A DNA stretch of 64,000 nt from a bacterium (GCA_905221385.1 CAJNCV010000008.1:1-64000); one strand, 5' to 3'; counted from the stretch's first letter, positions 37,210-48,485 are shown. Notes: generated by a model not told the origin, from the letters alone. Translations and numbers: made by a program.

Positions 37210-37881
37210 CTACTTAAAGAAATTGACATTGTGGAGATGAGGGATTTTTCGGATTTCTTCAATCGCCTCTTCGCAACTTCGACTATCGACTTCGATGATC
37301 ATGATGGCTTTTTCTCCAGCTTTTTCCCTAGTCACATTCATCTGAGCGATGTTGATATCGAAACGAGAGAGGGTTTCAGTAACATGGGCAATCATACCTG
37401 GAACATCCTGATGCACTATGATAATGGTTGGTGTGTTCATGTTGAGAGAGACAGCAAAGCCGTTAAGTTCCGTAACTTGGATATTTCCCCCACCGATGGA
37501 AATTCCTGTCACACTGATGGATTTGTGTTCATTCTTCACAGTAATTTTAGTGGTATTAGGGTGAGGAGCGTTGCTGTCTTTCTGAATGGTCCAGACAATC
37601 TTGATACCGCGTTTATGGGCAATCTCTAGGCTATTTGGAATGTCAGGATCGTCCGTATCCATACCTAAAATACCCGCAACGAGAGCAAGGTCTGTCCCGT
37701 GACCACGGTAGGTCTTGGCAAATGAGTTAAATAGTTGGAATTCGACTTCTGTTGGCGTATCGTCAAAGATGGAGGAGACGATTTTCCCAATACGAACAGC
37801 TCCAGCTGTGTGGCTACTTGATGGGCCAATCATGACTGGTCCGATAATATCAAAGACAGATTGAAAACGAAGTGAGTGCAT
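37210..37881 (-). CDS. sdaAB: L-serine dehydratase, iron-sulfur-dependent, beta subunit
   Basis: This 223-residue subunit begins with SVFDIIGPVMIGPSSSHTAGAVRIG, seen here only in part as IGPVMIGPSSSHTAG, a hallmark of the beta chain. It ends with an ACT regulatory domain (about 148-223: IIVHQDVPGMIAHVTETLSRF). ACT domains bind amino acids, so serine feedback is plausible. It is the first gene of the dehydratase unit and is divergent from the LysM protein gene. Confidence 0.95.
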   Translation of the reverse strand: MHSLRFQSVFDIIGPVMIGPSSSHTAGAVRIGKIVSSIFDDTPTEVEFQLFNSFAKTYRGHGTDLALVAGILGMDTDDPDIPNSLEIAHKRGIKIVWTIQKDSNAPHPNTTKITVKNEHKSISVTGISIGGGNIQVTELNGFAVSLNMNTPTIIIVHQDVPGMIAHVTETLSRFDINIAQMNVTREKAGEKAIMIIEVDSRSCEEAIEEIRKIPHLHNVNFFK

Positions 37882-38121
37882 CTGTTTCCCCTTACAAAGA
37901 TTCTTATATCTATTATATCAAAGAATGAAGTTCTGTGCTTATTTCCCTTATAAAACTGAAAAAATGGATAGAAATGGTATAAAATTTGGCCTTTTATGAC
38001 AAAAATATCGATGTTTCAGTAAATATAAAATATTTTTGTAATATTTCTACACAAAATCGTTAAGAAACGGTAATATTCAAACGGTATGATAGAAGCATAG
38101 TAAAAAGGAGAATTTTCAGAA

Positions 38122-38763
38122 ATGACATTAACAACTAAAAAAATCAAATCAACTCTTGCAGGAGTAGCAACATTACTTGCTTTCTTTGCGCCTGCACTTG
38201 CTTCTGCGCAAGAAACTGTAACTTATACAGTTAAACCAGGTGATACTCTTTCAGAAATCGCTGAGAAGTACAATACTACTGTTGAAAAATTGGCAGAAAA
38301 AAACAATATCAAAGATATTCACCTTATCTATGTGGATCAAGTTTTGGTTATCGAAGGAACAGCTTCATCGACAGCAACTGCAACTTCTGCAACAACCTAT
38401 GAAGCACCAGTTGCTACAGAAGAAACAAGCGAAGCTACAACTTATGAAGAAGTTGCTGAAACAACAACTTACGAAGCACCAGCTGCTACAGCCAGCACTT
38501 CTTATGAAGAAGAAAGTTACACAGCTTCTACTGTAAGTGGTTCTGAAGCAGAAGCCAAAGAATGGATCGCTCAAAAAGAATCAGGTGGTAGCTACACAGC
38601 TACAAACGGACGTTACATCGGACGTTACCAATTGACAGATTCATACTTGAACGGCGACTACTCAGCTGAAAACCAAGAACGTGTAGCAGATGCTTACGTT
38701 GCAGGACGTTACGGTTCATGGACAGCTGCCAAGAACTTCTGGCTTAACAACGGTTGGTATTAA
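38122..38763 (+). CDS. Secreted LysM-domain protein with C-terminal transglycosylase-like region
   Basis: This 213-residue exported protein has a signal peptide (cleavage near ALASAQE, about 30) and one LysM domain (about 33-77: YTVKPGDTLSEIAEKYNTT) that binds peptidoglycan. A Thr/Glu/Ala-rich linker follows, then a C-terminal region of about 65 residues (AKEWIAQKESGGSYTATNG, RYQLTDSYLNG) of the kind found in small lysozyme-like or resuscitation-promoting wall proteins. In S. pneumoniae the gene at this place belongs to the WalRK (VicRK) regulon. Here GTAATATT occurs twice upstream (38038 and 38071), which may be related, but I cannot assign a WalR site firmly. Confidence 0.88.
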   Translation: MTLTTKKIKSTLAGVATLLAFFAPALASAQETVTYTVKPGDTLSEIAEKYNTTVEKLAEKNNIKDIHLIYVDQVLVIEGTASSTATATSATTYEAPVATEETSEATTYEEVAETTTYEAPAATASTSYEEESYTASTVSGSEAEAKEWIAQKESGGSYTATNGRYIGRYQLTDSYLNGDYSAENQERVADAYVAGRYGSWTAAKNFWLNNGWY

Positions 38764-40080
<1,317 letters not shown>

Positions 40081-40219
40081 ATTGACAAATTTTCTCAATT
40101 TGCTACAATAATAAAAGCAATAGAAATGATGGTCAAAGCTCATGGATGTTGCAGGTTTTTTGTCCTGCACTTCTTACGAGTTTTGACTGTTTTTGTGTCG
40201 TTCAAGGGAAAGGACAAAA

Positions 40220-40675
40220 ATGACTCAACAAGACTTTCGGACAAAAGTGGAAAATACTGTTTTTGGTGTTCGGGCGACAGCCTTGATTCTCCAAAATGGC
40301 AAACTCCTAGTCACCAAAGATAAGGGCAAGTATTACACCATCGGCGGTGCGATTCAAGTTAATGAAAGCACGGAAGACGCGGTAGTTCGTGAAGTGAGGG
40401 AAGAATTAGGGGTCCGAGCTCAAGCTGGACAGCTAGCTTTTGTGGTTGAAAATCGTTTTGAACAAGACGGTGTTTCCTATCACAACATCGAGTTTCATTA
40501 CCTGGTGAATTTGCTTGAAGAAGCTCCATTGACCATGCAGGAAGACGAAAAAATGCAGCCTTGTGAGTGGATTGACTTGGATAGGTTTGAGGGGATCAAT
40601 CTAGTTCCAGCCTTTTTAAAAACAGCCCTACCAGATTGGGACGGCCAACTAAGACACATTCATCTTGAGGAATAG
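40220..40675 (+). CDS. NUDIX hydrolase
   Basis: This protein of about 151 residues carries a NUDIX box (about 42-64: GGAIQVNESTEDAVVREVREEL), the metal-binding motif of enzymes that hydrolyse nucleoside diphosphate derivatives. The substrate cannot be inferred. The ATG at 40220 has AAAGGAC upstream; nine upstream codons starting with a GTG-like codon are less likely. It sits between mnmA and a second, different NUDIX gene. Confidence 0.88.
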   Translation: MTQQDFRTKVENTVFGVRATALILQNGKLLVTKDKGKYYTIGGAIQVNESTEDAVVREVREELGVRAQAGQLAFVVENRFEQDGVSYHNIEFHYLVNLLEEAPLTMQEDEKMQPCEWIDLDRFEGINLVPAFLKTALPDWDGQLRHIHLEE

Positions 40676-40683
40676 GAGAGAAA

Positions 40684-41115
40684 ATGATGGTTAAGCTTAT
40701 TGCCCATGTACTTGTTCATAGTGGTGGTGATTATTTGCTCATTCAGCGTTCGGAAATTAAAAGAGGAGAACCCAACGTTTATCCAACTTACTGGGATATT
40801 CCTGGTGGCGGGGTTGAAAAGGGTGAACTTCCGCGAGATGGTGCTCTTAGAGAATGCATTGAAGAAGCGGGAGTTAGGCTAGATAGCAGTTCGCTCAAAC
40901 TTCTTCACGAAGATAGTCAACTGGATACCTCTAAGGATACGGTTTTTACTCGCTTAGTTTATAAAGCAGAGTGGGTTGGGGAGAAGCCAATTATCAGATT
41001 AGATCCTGAAGAACATACACACTTTAAATGGGTTACTATGGATCAAGCTCTAGAGGAGGAGAAGTTAGTTCCTTATTTGCGAGAAATTTTTGAAAGGTTA
41101 AGAAATGACTTATAA
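40684..41115 (+). CDS. Second NUDIX hydrolase
   Basis: This 143-residue NUDIX protein has the box [23 protein letters not shown] in the usual place (about 37-60; key residues GG, E, RE and EE). It is only distantly similar to the preceding NUDIX protein. It starts 8 nt after that gene and overlaps mnmG by 11 nt, so the three are likely cotranscribed. The substrate is unknown; a house-cleaning role is typical for such proteins. Confidence 0.88.
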   Translation: MMVKLIAHVLVHSGGDYLLIQRSEIKRGEPNVYPTYWDIPGGGVEKGELPRDGALRECIEEAGVRLDSSSLKLLHEDSQLDTSKDTVFTRLVYKAEWVGEKPIIRLDPEEHTHFKWVTMDQALEEEKLVPYLREIFERLRNDL

Positions 41116-43018
41116 TTTTACGGAAGAATACGATATTATTGTAATCGGTGCGGGACATGCTGGGGTTGAGGCTTCCTTGGCTGCCAGCCGTATGGGCTGT
41201 AAGGTCTTGCTTGCGACCATCAACATCGAAATGTTGGCTTTCATGCCTTGTAACCCTTCGATCGGTGGTTCTGCCAAGGGGATTGTCGTGCGTGAAGTGG
41301 ATGCCCTCGGTGGGGAAATGGCCAAGAATATTGACAAGACTTACATACAGATGAAGATGCTCAACACAGGGAAGGGGCCAGCTGTCCGTGCCCTTCGTGC
41401 GCAGGCTGACAAGGAACTTTACTCTAAGGAGATGCGCAAGACAGTTGAAAATCAAGAGAATCTGACCCTTCGTCAAACCATGATTGATGAGATTTTGGTG
41501 GAAGATGGCAAGGTTGTCGGTGTGCGTACAGCTACCCATCAAGAGTATGCTGCCAAGGCTGTTATCGTGACGACAGGGACTGCACTCCGTGGGGAAATCA
41601 TCATCGGAGATCTCAAGTATTCGTCAGGTCCAAACCACAGCCTAGCTTCGATTAATCTAGCTGATAATCTCAAGGAACTTGGGCTCGAAATCGGTCGTTT
41701 CAAGACAGGAACCCCTCCACGTGTTAAGGCTTCTTCTATCAATTACGATGTGACAGAGATTCAGCCAGGAGATGAAGCGCCTAATCACTTCTCCTACACT
41801 TCACGTGATGAGGATTATGTTAAGGATCAAGTGCCATGCTGGTTGACCTACACCAACGGTAGTAGTCATGAGATTATCCAAAACAACCTCCACCGTGCGC
41901 CTATGTTTACAGGTGTAGTTAAGGGTGTGGGACCTCGTTACTGTCCATCAATTGAGGATAAGATTGTGCGCTTTGCGGACAAGGAACGTCACCAACTATT
42001 TCTAGAACCAGAAGGGCGTGACACTGAGGAAGTATACGTTCAAGGTTTATCAACCAGTCTGCCTGAGGATGTCCAGCGTGAGCTGGTTCATTCCATCAAA
42101 GGTTTAGAAAATGCTGAGATGATGCGAACTGGTTATGCCATCGAGTACGACATGGTCTTGCCTCATCAGTTGCGTGCGACTCTGGAGACCAAGAAAATCT
42201 CAGGACTTTTCACTGCTGGTCAGACAAATGGAACATCAGGTTACGAAGAAGCTGCTGGCCAAGGGATTATCGCGGGTATCAATGCGGCTCTGAAAATCCA
42301 AGGCAAGCCTGAGTTGATTTTGAAGCGCAGCGACGGTTATATTGGGGTGATGATTGATGACTTGGTGACCAAGGGAACCATTGAACCCTACCGTCTCTTG
42401 ACCAGTCGTGCTGAATACCGCCTTATTCTCCGTCATGACAACGCTGATATGCGTTTGACCGAGATGGGTCGAGAGATTGGGCTTGTGGATGATGAACGCT
42501 GGGCTCGCTTTGAAATCAAGAAAAACCAATTTGACAATGAGATGAAGCGTCTCGACAGTATCAAACTCAAGCCGGTCAAGGAAACAAATGCCAAGGTTGA
42601 GGAGATGGGCTTTAAGCCGTTGACAGATGCAGTGACAGCCAAGGAATTCCTTCGTCGTCCAGAAGTTTCTTACCAAGATGTGGTGGCCTTCATCGGACCA
42701 GCTGCTGAGGACTTGGATGACAAGATTATAGAATTGATTGAAACAGAAATCAAGTATGAAGGCTATATTTCCAAAGCCATGGATCAGGTTGCCAAGATGA
42801 AACGCATGGAAGAAAAACGCATTCCAGCTAATATTGACTGGGATGATATTGACTCGATTGCGACAGAAGCTCGTCAGAAGTTCAAACTTATCAATCCAGA
42901 AACTATCGGCCAAGCCAGCCGTATTTCGGGAGTTAACCCAGCAGATATTTCTATTTTGATGGTGTATTTGGAAGGTAAAAATCGTAGTATTTCTAAAAAT
43001 CAAGAAAAGAAAGCATAG
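41105..43018 (+). CDS. mnmG: tRNA uridine 5-carboxymethylaminomethyl modification enzyme MnmG (GidA)
   Basis: This 637-residue FAD enzyme, with MnmE, installs the carboxymethylaminomethyl group on uridine 34 of certain tRNAs. The FAD-binding motif is [20 protein letters not shown] at residues 9-28, followed by MPCNPSIGG and family stretches such as [12 protein letters not shown] and [12 protein letters not shown]. Its presence near mnmA puts two enzymes acting on the same base in one chromosomal neighbourhood. Confidence 0.98.
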   Translation: MTYNFTEEYDIIVIGAGHAGVEASLAASRMGCKVLLATINIEMLAFMPCNPSIGGSAKGIVVREVDALGGEMAKNIDKTYIQMKMLNTGKGPAVRALRAQADKELYSKEMRKTVENQENLTLRQTMIDEILVEDGKVVGVRTATHQEYAAKAVIVTTGTALRGEIIIGDLKYSSGPNHSLASINLADNLKELGLEIGRFKTGTPPRVKASSINYDVTEIQPGDEAPNHFSYTSRDEDYVKDQVPCWLTYTNGSSHEIIQNNLHRAPMFTGVVKGVGPRYCPSIEDKIVRFADKERHQLFLEPEGRDTEEVYVQGLSTSLPEDVQRELVHSIKGLENAEMMRTGYAIEYDMVLPHQLRATLETKKISGLFTAGQTNGTSGYEEAAGQGIIAGINAALKIQGKPELILKRSDGYIGVMIDDLVTKGTIEPYRLLTSRAEYRLILRHDNADMRLTEMGREIGLVDDERWARFEIKKNQFDNEMKRLDSIKLKPVKETNAKVEEMGFKPLTDAVTAKEFLRRPEVSYQDVVAFIGPAAEDLDDKIIELIETEIKYEGYISKAMDQVAKMKRMEEKRIPANIDWDDIDSIATEARQKFKLINPETIGQASRISGVNPADISILMVYLEGKNRSISKNQEKKA

Positions 43019-43020
43019 AA

Positions 43021-43048
43021 AAAACAGCTCCGAAGACGGGGCTGTTTT
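43021..43048. terminator. Bidirectional terminator mnmG / rnjA
   Basis: AAAACAGC and GCTGTTTT arms flank a GC-rich core between two convergent genes. Confidence 0.85.
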
Positions 43049-43053
43049 ATAAT

Positions 43054-44733
43054 TTATTCCTCATCTGGTGTGAGGATCATCGGGATGATAATCGGTTCAC
43101 GTTCTGTATTTTCATAGAGGAAGGGGCGAATGGCGTTGACAATGGCGCCATTGACAGATTGCACGCTAGCATCTTTGTTCTTCAGTGCGATACGAATAGC
43201 ATTGAAGAGGATGCGCTGACTTTGGCGAATCAAGTCTCCAGACTCTCTCATGTAGACAAAGCCTCGGCTGAGGATATCTGGACCAGACAAGATCATTTTA
43301 GACTTGAAGTCAACAGTTGCGACTGCTAGAACGACACCGTCTTCAGATAAATCACGACGATCTTTGAGGACAGCAGCGCCGATTTCACCGATACGATTTC
43401 CATCGACATAGATGTCTTGGGCATTGAAGTGACCTGCGATACGGGCTGAGTTAGCAGTAAGAGCAAGCACATCACCATTGCTCATGATAAAGATATTGTC
43501 CTTCTCGACACCCGTATCCACCGCTAGTCCAGCGTGGACTTTCTGCATACGATATTCACCGTGGACAGGCATGAAGTATTTCGGCTTAATCAAGCGAAGC
43601 ATGAGTTTTTGCTCTTGCTGACCACCGTGTCCAGATGTATGGATATTGTTCACTTTACCGTGGATAACTTCGACACCAGCTTCAGAAATAGTGTTAATCA
43701 ATTTGTTGACGCTAGTGGTATTTCCAGGGATTGGGCTAGAAGAGAAGATAACAGTATCGCCGGGTTGGAGTTGCACCTGACGGTGGGTTCCATTGGCGAT
43801 ACGAGAGAGGGCTGCCATCGGCTCACCCTGACTACCTGTACAGAGTATTAGAATCTCGCCTGCAGGGTAGTCTTTGATTTCATTTGGCTCGATAAAGGTT
43901 CCCTTAGGAGCTTTGATGTAGCCAAGCTCGATCCCGTTGACAATGGCCTTTTCCATAGAACGACCAAAGACCGCAATCTTGCGTCCAGTCTTAACAGCAG
44001 CATCTGTTGCTTGCTGGAGACGGAAGATATTGGAGGCAAAGGATGCAAAGATGATACGTCCTTCAATGCCTTGGATAATCTTCATGATGGACTGGCCAAC
44101 GACCTTTTCAGAGTTGGTAAAGGTTGGGACTTCTGCATTTGTCGAGTCAGATAGGAGACAGAGAACGCCTTCTTCACCAAGGGCTGCCATCCGGTGCAAG
44201 TCTGCAGGTTCCCCAACTGGAGTAAAGTCGAACTTGAAGTCACCCGTACAGACGATTTTTCCTTGAGGGGTATGAATGACAATCCCCAAAGGCTCTGGAA
44301 TAGAGTGGGTTGTTCTAAAGAAAGTTGCCTTGAGATTTTTAAAGGTCAACTCAGTATTGTGGTTGATTTCATATAGTTTGGCGTTGCGCAAGAGGCCGTG
44401 TTCTTCGAGTTTTCCACGGATCAAAGCCAGGGCAAGCGGTCCAGCGTAGATAGGGACATTTGCTTGCTTGAGCAGGAAGGGAATCCCACCGATGTGGTCC
44501 TCGTGTCCGTGTGTGATCAAGACAGCCTTGACGCGGTCGATATTGTCCACGATGTAAGAGTAATCAGGAATGACATAGTCGATACCCAGCAAGTCATCTT
44601 CTGGGAATTTAATCCCAGCATCGACGATGATAATCTCGTCTTGGTATTCAATTCCGTATGTGTTTTTCCCAATTTCTCCCAGACCACCGATGGCAAAAAC
44701 GCCGACTTCTTCAGGTTTAAGAGTGTAGGCCAT
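43054..44733 (-). CDS. rnjA: Ribonuclease J1
   Basis: This 559-residue metallo-beta-lactamase/beta-CASP nuclease is RNase J1, the 5'-3' exonuclease and endonuclease central to mRNA decay and 16S rRNA maturation in Firmicutes. The zinc-binding motif is [31 protein letters not shown] and the beta-CASP features ([23 protein letters not shown]) are clear. It is downstream of rpoY with 1 nt between them, an arrangement conserved in streptococci and bacilli. Confidence 0.98.
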   Translation of the reverse strand: MAYTLKPEEVGVFAIGGLGEIGKNTYGIEYQDEIIIVDAGIKFPEDDLLGIDYVIPDYSYIVDNIDRVKAVLITHGHEDHIGGIPFLLKQANVPIYAGPLALALIRGKLEEHGLLRNAKLYEINHNTELTFKNLKATFFRTTHSIPEPLGIVIHTPQGKIVCTGDFKFDFTPVGEPADLHRMAALGEEGVLCLLSDSTNAEVPTFTNSEKVVGQSIMKIIQGIEGRIIFASFASNIFRLQQATDAAVKTGRKIAVFGRSMEKAIVNGIELGYIKAPKGTFIEPNEIKDYPAGEILILCTGSQGEPMAALSRIANGTHRQVQLQPGDTVIFSSSPIPGNTTSVNKLINTISEAGVEVIHGKVNNIHTSGHGGQQEQKLMLRLIKPKYFMPVHGEYRMQKVHAGLAVDTGVEKDNIFIMSNGDVLALTANSARIAGHFNAQDIYVDGNRIGEIGAAVLKDRRDLSEDGVVLAVATVDFKSKMILSGPDILSRGFVYMRESGDLIRQSQRILFNAIRIALKNKDASVQSVNGAIVNAIRPFLYENTEREPIIIPMILTPDEE

Positions 44734-44734
44734 A

Positions 44735-44968
44735 TTAGAACTCCGTAATCTCGAAAGCGCCAGTTTCTTTTTCGTAATCTAGCAATTTGTCAGACAAGAG
44801 TTCGATATACTCGATGTTGTACTCTGGGCGGTTTTCTTCAACAAGTTGGCGAGCAGCGATACGGCCCTCAAGTTCTGAGCTGGCATCGATGTCTAGGTAA
44901 AGTGAGCGTGTTGTTTCACGACGTGGGCTACGTTCTTTTGTTTCTTGATAAAAAACTTTGTAAATCAT
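44735..44968 (-). CDS. rpoY: RNA polymerase epsilon subunit (DUF1447)
   Basis: This 77-residue protein ([19 protein letters not shown] at its start) is the small accessory RNA polymerase subunit RpoY of Firmicutes. It binds the polymerase core and is linked to resistance to phage-type inhibitors and to transcription complex recycling. It is encoded directly before rnjA, as usual, linking transcription and RNA decay. Confidence 0.96.
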   Translation of the reverse strand: MIYKVFYQETKERSPRRETTRSLYLDIDASSELEGRIAARQLVEENRPEYNIEYIELLSDKLLDYEKETGAFEITEF

Positions 44969-45289
44969 ATAGTTCCTTTCTATTTACAGGTCAGCTTATT
45001 CCAAACTTTTAGCAGAGATTTGCTTGATTTCATTCTATTTTATGTCTAGATTGACCTTGATTCGTTACAATTATTTCAATTATACCACAAAATGAAAAAT
45101 TAGTAAAAGACGGAAATGGAGAAAGTCGGGAGGGAAAAAAGTAGCAAAAAGATAGGTAGGATTTGGTTGGAGAGTACTTAGGTGTTATAATTAAAGGGGG
45201 AATCTAAAGATATAGTAGATTTAAGGAAGAATAAAGTTCTAGCTTCATTAATCGTTGGTGTAGATGGTTGGGACAGAATGATATCTTTG
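44969..45289. other. Intergenic stretch upstream of rpoY
   Basis: AT-rich and without a convincing gene. A plus-strand promoter-like pair, TTGGTT-N17-TATAAT ending near 45190, faces the small RNA genes, but no start codon with a ribosome-binding site follows. Confidence 0.4.
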
Positions 45290-45451
45290 AGAAAAGAAAA
45301 AGCTCTTGAGAAATCTCGAGAGCCAATAAAAAGGCTGAGACAAAACTCGGGGATTTTCCTGGAGCAGTGCAGATGGCAGCACCTCTACCTGAAGCGAATG
45401 CATCGCAACCTTTGAATGACTTGTCACCAAATCAAACTCGATCTCAGCCTT
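45290..45451 (-). ncRNA. Small RNA gene 1 (structured, about 160 nt)
   Basis: A complete transcription unit is visible on the minus strand. The promoter is TTGACT (45482-45487)-N18-TAGAAT (45458-45463). A 10-bp closing stem joins AAGGCTGAGA at the 5' end (45442-45451) to TCTCAGCCTT (45331-45340). Inside are a GCGA/TCGC hairpin and a GTGC/GCAC hairpin. A terminator with GCTCT arms (45302-45323) and T-run ends it. No start codon with a ribosome-binding site lies in a sensible frame. The motif GGTTGCG starts 48 bases from the -10, exactly as in the second unit. Function unknown. Confidence 0.75.
45302..45323 (-). terminator. Terminator of small RNA 1
   Basis: GCTCTTGA and TCTCGAGAGC arms with a GAAA-type loop; on the minus strand it runs into TTTTTCTTTTC. 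Confidence 0.85.
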
Positions 45452-45540
45452 TACTTAATTCTATCATCTATGAGGCTAAGAAGTCAATTTATAAGTATAA
45501 TGATGTAGAAATAGCATGGAGTGGAGTGCTTACTAAAAGG

Positions 45541-45694
45541 TAAAGAAAAGCCCTTGACCGAAGTCAAGAGCCTACTAACAACATTGGGGGCGAACTATTT
45601 AATCGCAATTCCAGTTCTTTAGAAACCGAAGTTTCAGGGATAGCACCGCAACCCGAAGAGTCAAAGACTCAACCTGATTTTCCTACCAATGTTT
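45541..45694 (-). ncRNA. Small RNA gene 2 (paralogous to gene 1)
   Basis: This unit repeats the plan of the first. The promoter is TTGACA (45725-45730)-N18-TAAGAT (45701-45706). The closing stem is AACATTGG (45686-45693 in minus orientation) with CCAATGTT (45580-45587). Internal hairpins are GAGTC-TTT-GACTC, GAAAC-TTCG-GTTTC and GAACT/AGTTC. The terminator at 45550-45571 has 9-bp arms around a TTCG tetraloop. The shared motif GGTTGCGGTGC is at 45643-45653. Sequence identity to unit 1 is low outside the motif, but architecture and spacing agree. Function unknown. Confidence 0.75.
45550..45571 (-). terminator. Terminator of small RNA 2
   Basis: Nine-pair stem closed by a TTCG tetraloop when read on the minus strand, followed by TTTTCTTT. 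Confidence 0.9.
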
Positions 45695-45771
45695 GGCTCT
45701 ATCTTAACATTGACATACCAACATTGTCAACAGTTTATATAAAAATAGGAATACCAAAAGGAGGATTAAGA

Positions 45772-45987
45772 ATGTTTAGTTTGTTTGAATTTGCAGTAGG
45801 GGTTCGCCTCTTGATGTTTGTAGTCTTTGTAGCTTGTGTCTATGGGGGGAATGCCCTGTTTGTGCATCTGGAACACCGCAAAACAAAATTCCTTTGGAAG
45901 CTCGCTTTTGTGACGCTTTATTCAATTTTTCTCCTCCTTGTCACCTATGTTGTCTGGCTCGTTTTCTACTTTGGTTTAAATGCTTAA
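45772..45987 (+). CDS. Small membrane protein, 71 residues
   Basis: This hypothetical protein has two hydrophobic helices (about 5-29 and 42-66) separated by a charged loop (HLEHRKTKFLWK). I recognise no family. The ATG at 45772 has AAGGAGG about 8 nt upstream, a strong ribosome-binding site. An in-frame start 48 nt earlier lies in the promoter region of small RNA 2 and is rejected. Its promoter region overlaps that of the divergent small RNA: TTGACA and TGTCAA face each other at 45710-45730. A second tiny ORF overlaps its stop. Confidence 0.65.
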   Translation: MFSLFEFAVGVRLLMFVVFVACVYGGNALFVHLEHRKTKFLWKLAFVTLYSIFLLLVTYVVWLVFYFGLNA

Positions 45988-46119
45988 AGTCAATTATTCA
46001 TCTAAATATACAGAAAATCCACCTCGTCTTGATAGATGGGATGGATCTTTCTATTTTTAGGTGCTATCTTTATTGTTATGACGATGATTTCTAACGTCGA
46101 AAATCGAGTTGAAACATAA
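45980..46119 (+). pseudogene. Small frameshifted membrane-protein gene
   Basis: An ATG overlapping the previous stop opens a 26-codon frame (MLKVNYSSKYTENPPRL, then DRWDGS) that stops at 46060. A second frame from 46036 continues with a hydrophobic helix (WIFLFLGAIFIVMTMISN) and a charged end (VENRVET), stopping at 46119. Joined, they would give a single-pass membrane peptide of about 46 residues, so one frameshift probably broke the gene. A programmed shift or chance are alternatives. Family not recognised. Confidence 0.4.
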
Positions 46120-46174
46120 ATGCATGATCCAAATTTTTTACGAAGAACCTTTCAATTCCTTGTTCACTTTTCTA

Positions 46175-46200
46175 TTCAAAAAAGCTACAACTTTTTTGAA
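46175..46200 (+). terminator. Terminator before tsaB
   Basis: TTCAAAAAAG, loop CTACAA and CTTTTTTGAA form a perfect 10-bp stem. Confidence 0.65.
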
Positions 46201-46282
46201 TTTGTTGTGTAGAATTGCTTGTCTAAGTGGCAGGCCCTTTTGTTCCAAAAGAAAGAAAATTCCCATGTGCTAGCTTTTGTAG

Positions 46283-46288
46283 TATAAT
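46283..46288 (+). promoter_or_regulatory. tsaB operon promoter (-10)
   Basis: TATAAT lies 31 bp before the tsaB ATG. The -35 is not clear. Confidence 0.55.
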
Positions 46289-46318
46289 AGTAAACAGACA
46301 AAAAGATAGGAACGTGTT

Positions 46319-47002
46319 ATGAAAGTATTAGCTTTTGATACGTCCAGCAAGGCTCTTTCTCTCGCTATTTTAGAGGACAAGCAGGTTCTTGCCGAGACGA
46401 CGATTAATATTAAGAAGAATCACAGTATTACCCTCATGCCTGCCATCGATTTTTTGATGGCAAGTTTGGATTGGACACCCAAGGATTTGGATCGAATCGT
46501 GGTGGCGGAAGGCCCAGGTAGCTACACAGGCTTACGAATTGCGGTAGCAACTGCCAAGACCTTGGCTCATACCCTAAACATTGAGTTAGTTGGCATGTCT
46601 AGCCTCTTGGCTCTGGTGCCACGCCAACAAGAAGGCTTAGTTGTTCCCTTGATGGATGCGCGTCGCAACAATGTTTATGCAGGATTTTATGAAAATGCCA
46701 AACCTGTCATGCCAGAAGCACACTTGTCCTTTGCGGAAGTGCTAGAAAAAGTCAAGGATGCTGAACAGGTGACCTTTGTCGGAGAAGTTGGCCCCTTTGT
46801 GGAGCAGATTCAAGAACACTTGCCACAAGCCAACTACCAAGAAAGCTTACCTAATGCAGCTAATCTAGCTTTGTGGGCATGGGACAAGGAAGCAGACTCC
46901 TTACACGACTTCGTGCCAAATTACCTCAAACGTGTTGAAGCTGAGGAAAATTGGCTCAAGAACCACTCCGAGTCTGGTGAGCCTTACATTAAACGCCTAT
47001 GA
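46319..47002 (+). CDS. tsaB: tRNA threonylcarbamoyladenosine protein TsaB
   Basis: This 227-residue ASKHA-fold protein (MKVLAFDTSSKALSLA, EGPGSYTGLRIAVATAK) is the partner of TsaD in making the N6-threonylcarbamoyl group on adenosine 37 of ANN-decoding tRNAs. It is thought to be inactive itself and to organise the complex. It overlaps rimI by 4 nt, and rimI overlaps tsaD, giving a coupled three-gene operon. Confidence 0.97.
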   Translation: MKVLAFDTSSKALSLAILEDKQVLAETTINIKKNHSITLMPAIDFLMASLDWTPKDLDRIVVAEGPGSYTGLRIAVATAKTLAHTLNIELVGMSSLLALVPRQQEGLVVPLMDARRNNVYAGFYENAKPVMPEAHLSFAEVLEKVKDAEQVTFVGEVGPFVEQIQEHLPQANYQESLPNAANLALWAWDKEADSLHDFVPNYLKRVEAEENWLKNHSESGEPYIKRL

Positions 47003-47436
47003 TAGAAATCAAAAGAATCCAAAGACAGCCTGACCTGGCTCAATCTATCTATGCTGTCATGGCAGTTGTATACTCAGTCAGTCCTTGGACGCTGGAACAA
47101 ATCCAAGCAGACCTGTCCCAAGACCAGACTTGGTATGCAGTAGCTTATGATGGGGCAGAAGTGATTGGCTTTCTAGCCGTTCAGGAGAATCTCTTTGAGG
47201 CAGAAGTCCTGCAAATCGCTGTCAAAAAATCCTATCAGGGTCAGGGAATTGCGTCAGCCTTATTTGCTCAATTGCCGACAGACAAGGAGATTTTCCTCGA
47301 AGTCAGAAAGTCAAATCAACGAGCGCAAGTATTTTACAAGAAAGAAAAGATGGCGGTTATCGCTGAGCGAAAGGCCTACTACCATGACCCAGTAGAGGAC
47401 GCCATCATCATGAAGAGAGAAATAGATGAAGGATAG
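46999..47436 (+). CDS. rimI: Ribosomal-protein-alanine N-acetyltransferase RimI
   Basis: This 145-residue GNAT-family enzyme carries the acetyl-CoA binding motif [18 protein letters not shown] and the family's C-terminal [13 protein letters not shown]. RimI acetylates the N-terminus of ribosomal protein S18 in E. coli. It is regularly encoded between tsaB and tsaD in streptococci, as here, with overlaps on both sides. Confidence 0.93.
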   Translation: MIEIKRIQRQPDLAQSIYAVMAVVYSVSPWTLEQIQADLSQDQTWYAVAYDGAEVIGFLAVQENLFEAEVLQIAVKKSYQGQGIASALFAQLPTDKEIFLEVRKSNQRAQVFYKKEKMAVIAERKAYYHDPVEDAIIMKREIDEG

Positions 47437-48436
47437 ATATATTTTAGCATTTGAGACATCCTGTGATGAGACCAGTGTCGCCGTACTGAAAAACGATGAT
47501 GAGCTCTTGTCCAATGTCATTGCAAGTCAAATTGAGAGTCACAAACGTTTTGGGGGTGTAGTGCCAGAAGTAGCTAGCCGTCACCATGTCGAGGTCATTA
47601 CAGCCTGTATCGAGGAGGCTCTAGCAGAAGCAGGAATTACAGAAGAAGATGTGACAGCCGTTGCCGTTACCTACGGACCTGGATTGGTTGGAGCTCTGCT
47701 AGTTGGTTTGTCAGCTGCCAAGGCCTTTGCTTGGGCACATGGCCTACCACTTATCCCCGTCAACCACATGGCTGGCCACCTCATGGCGGCTCAGAGCGTT
47801 GAGCCTTTGGAGTTTCCCTTGCTAGCTCTCTTGGTCAGCGGTGGGCACACGGAGTTGGTCTATGTTTCTGAGGCTGGGGATTATAAGATTGTTGGGGAAA
47901 CGCGGGATGATGCAGTTGGTGAGGCTTATGATAAGGTCGGCCGTGTCATGGGCTTGACCTATCCTGCAGGTCGCGAAATTGATGAGCTAGCTCATCAGGG
48001 GCAGGATATTTATGATTTCCCTCGTGCCATGATTAAGGAGGACAATCTAGAGTTTTCATTCTCAGGTTTGAAGTCTGCCTTTATCAATCTTCACCACAAT
48101 GCCGAGCAAAAGGGAGAAAGCTTGTCCAAGGAAGACCTGTCAGCATCTTTCCAAGCAGCAGTCATGGATATTCTTATGGCCAAAACCAAGAAGGCCTTAA
48201 AAAAATACCCTGTTAAAACCCTAGTCGTAGCCGGTGGCGTGGCAGCTAATAAAGGTCTCAGAGAACGTCTAGCAGCGGAAATCACAGATGTTAAAGTTAT
48301 CATTCCACCTCTGCGTCTTTGCGGAGACAATGCAGGTATGATTGCCTATGCCAGCGTTAGCGAGTGGAATAAAGAAAACTTTGCAGGCTTGGATCTCAAT
48401 GCCAAACCGAGTCTCACCTTTGATACTATGGAATAA
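47426..48436 (+). CDS. tsaD: tRNA threonylcarbamoyltransferase TsaD
   Basis: This 336-residue enzyme transfers the threonylcarbamoyl group to A37 of tRNA. The metal-binding histidines are in [11 protein letters not shown], with [22 protein letters not shown] and the late [13 protein letters not shown], all typical. It overlaps rimI by 11 nt and completes the tsaB-rimI-tsaD operon. Older names are Gcp and YgjD. Confidence 0.98.
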   Translation: MKDRYILAFETSCDETSVAVLKNDDELLSNVIASQIESHKRFGGVVPEVASRHHVEVITACIEEALAEAGITEEDVTAVAVTYGPGLVGALLVGLSAAKAFAWAHGLPLIPVNHMAGHLMAAQSVEPLEFPLLALLVSGGHTELVYVSEAGDYKIVGETRDDAVGEAYDKVGRVMGLTYPAGREIDELAHQGQDIYDFPRAMIKEDNLEFSFSGLKSAFINLHHNAEQKGESLSKEDLSASFQAAVMDILMAKTKKALKKYPVKTLVVAGGVAANKGLRERLAAEITDVKVIIPPLRLCGDNAGMIAYASVSEWNKENFAGLDLNAKPSLTFDTME

Positions 48437-48485
48437 AGAGTCAGCTTGAGGGTGGCTTTTTCATTTACTAAAGTGTCAGAATATT

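Noticed and set aside
38030-38100. Defined WalR (VicR) binding site before the LysM gene
   Set aside because: GTAATATT is repeated, but spacing and sequence do not match the consensus well enough for a separate feature.
45248-45430. A 60-codon minus-strand frame over small RNA 1
   Set aside because: Its start has no ribosome-binding site and it runs through the closing stem and terminator, so an RNA gene explains the stretch better.
45724-46119. Classical type I toxin-antitoxin module formed by the small RNAs and tiny membrane ORFs
   Set aside because: The RNAs are not antisense to the ORFs; they are divergent and upstream, so the arrangement does not support it.
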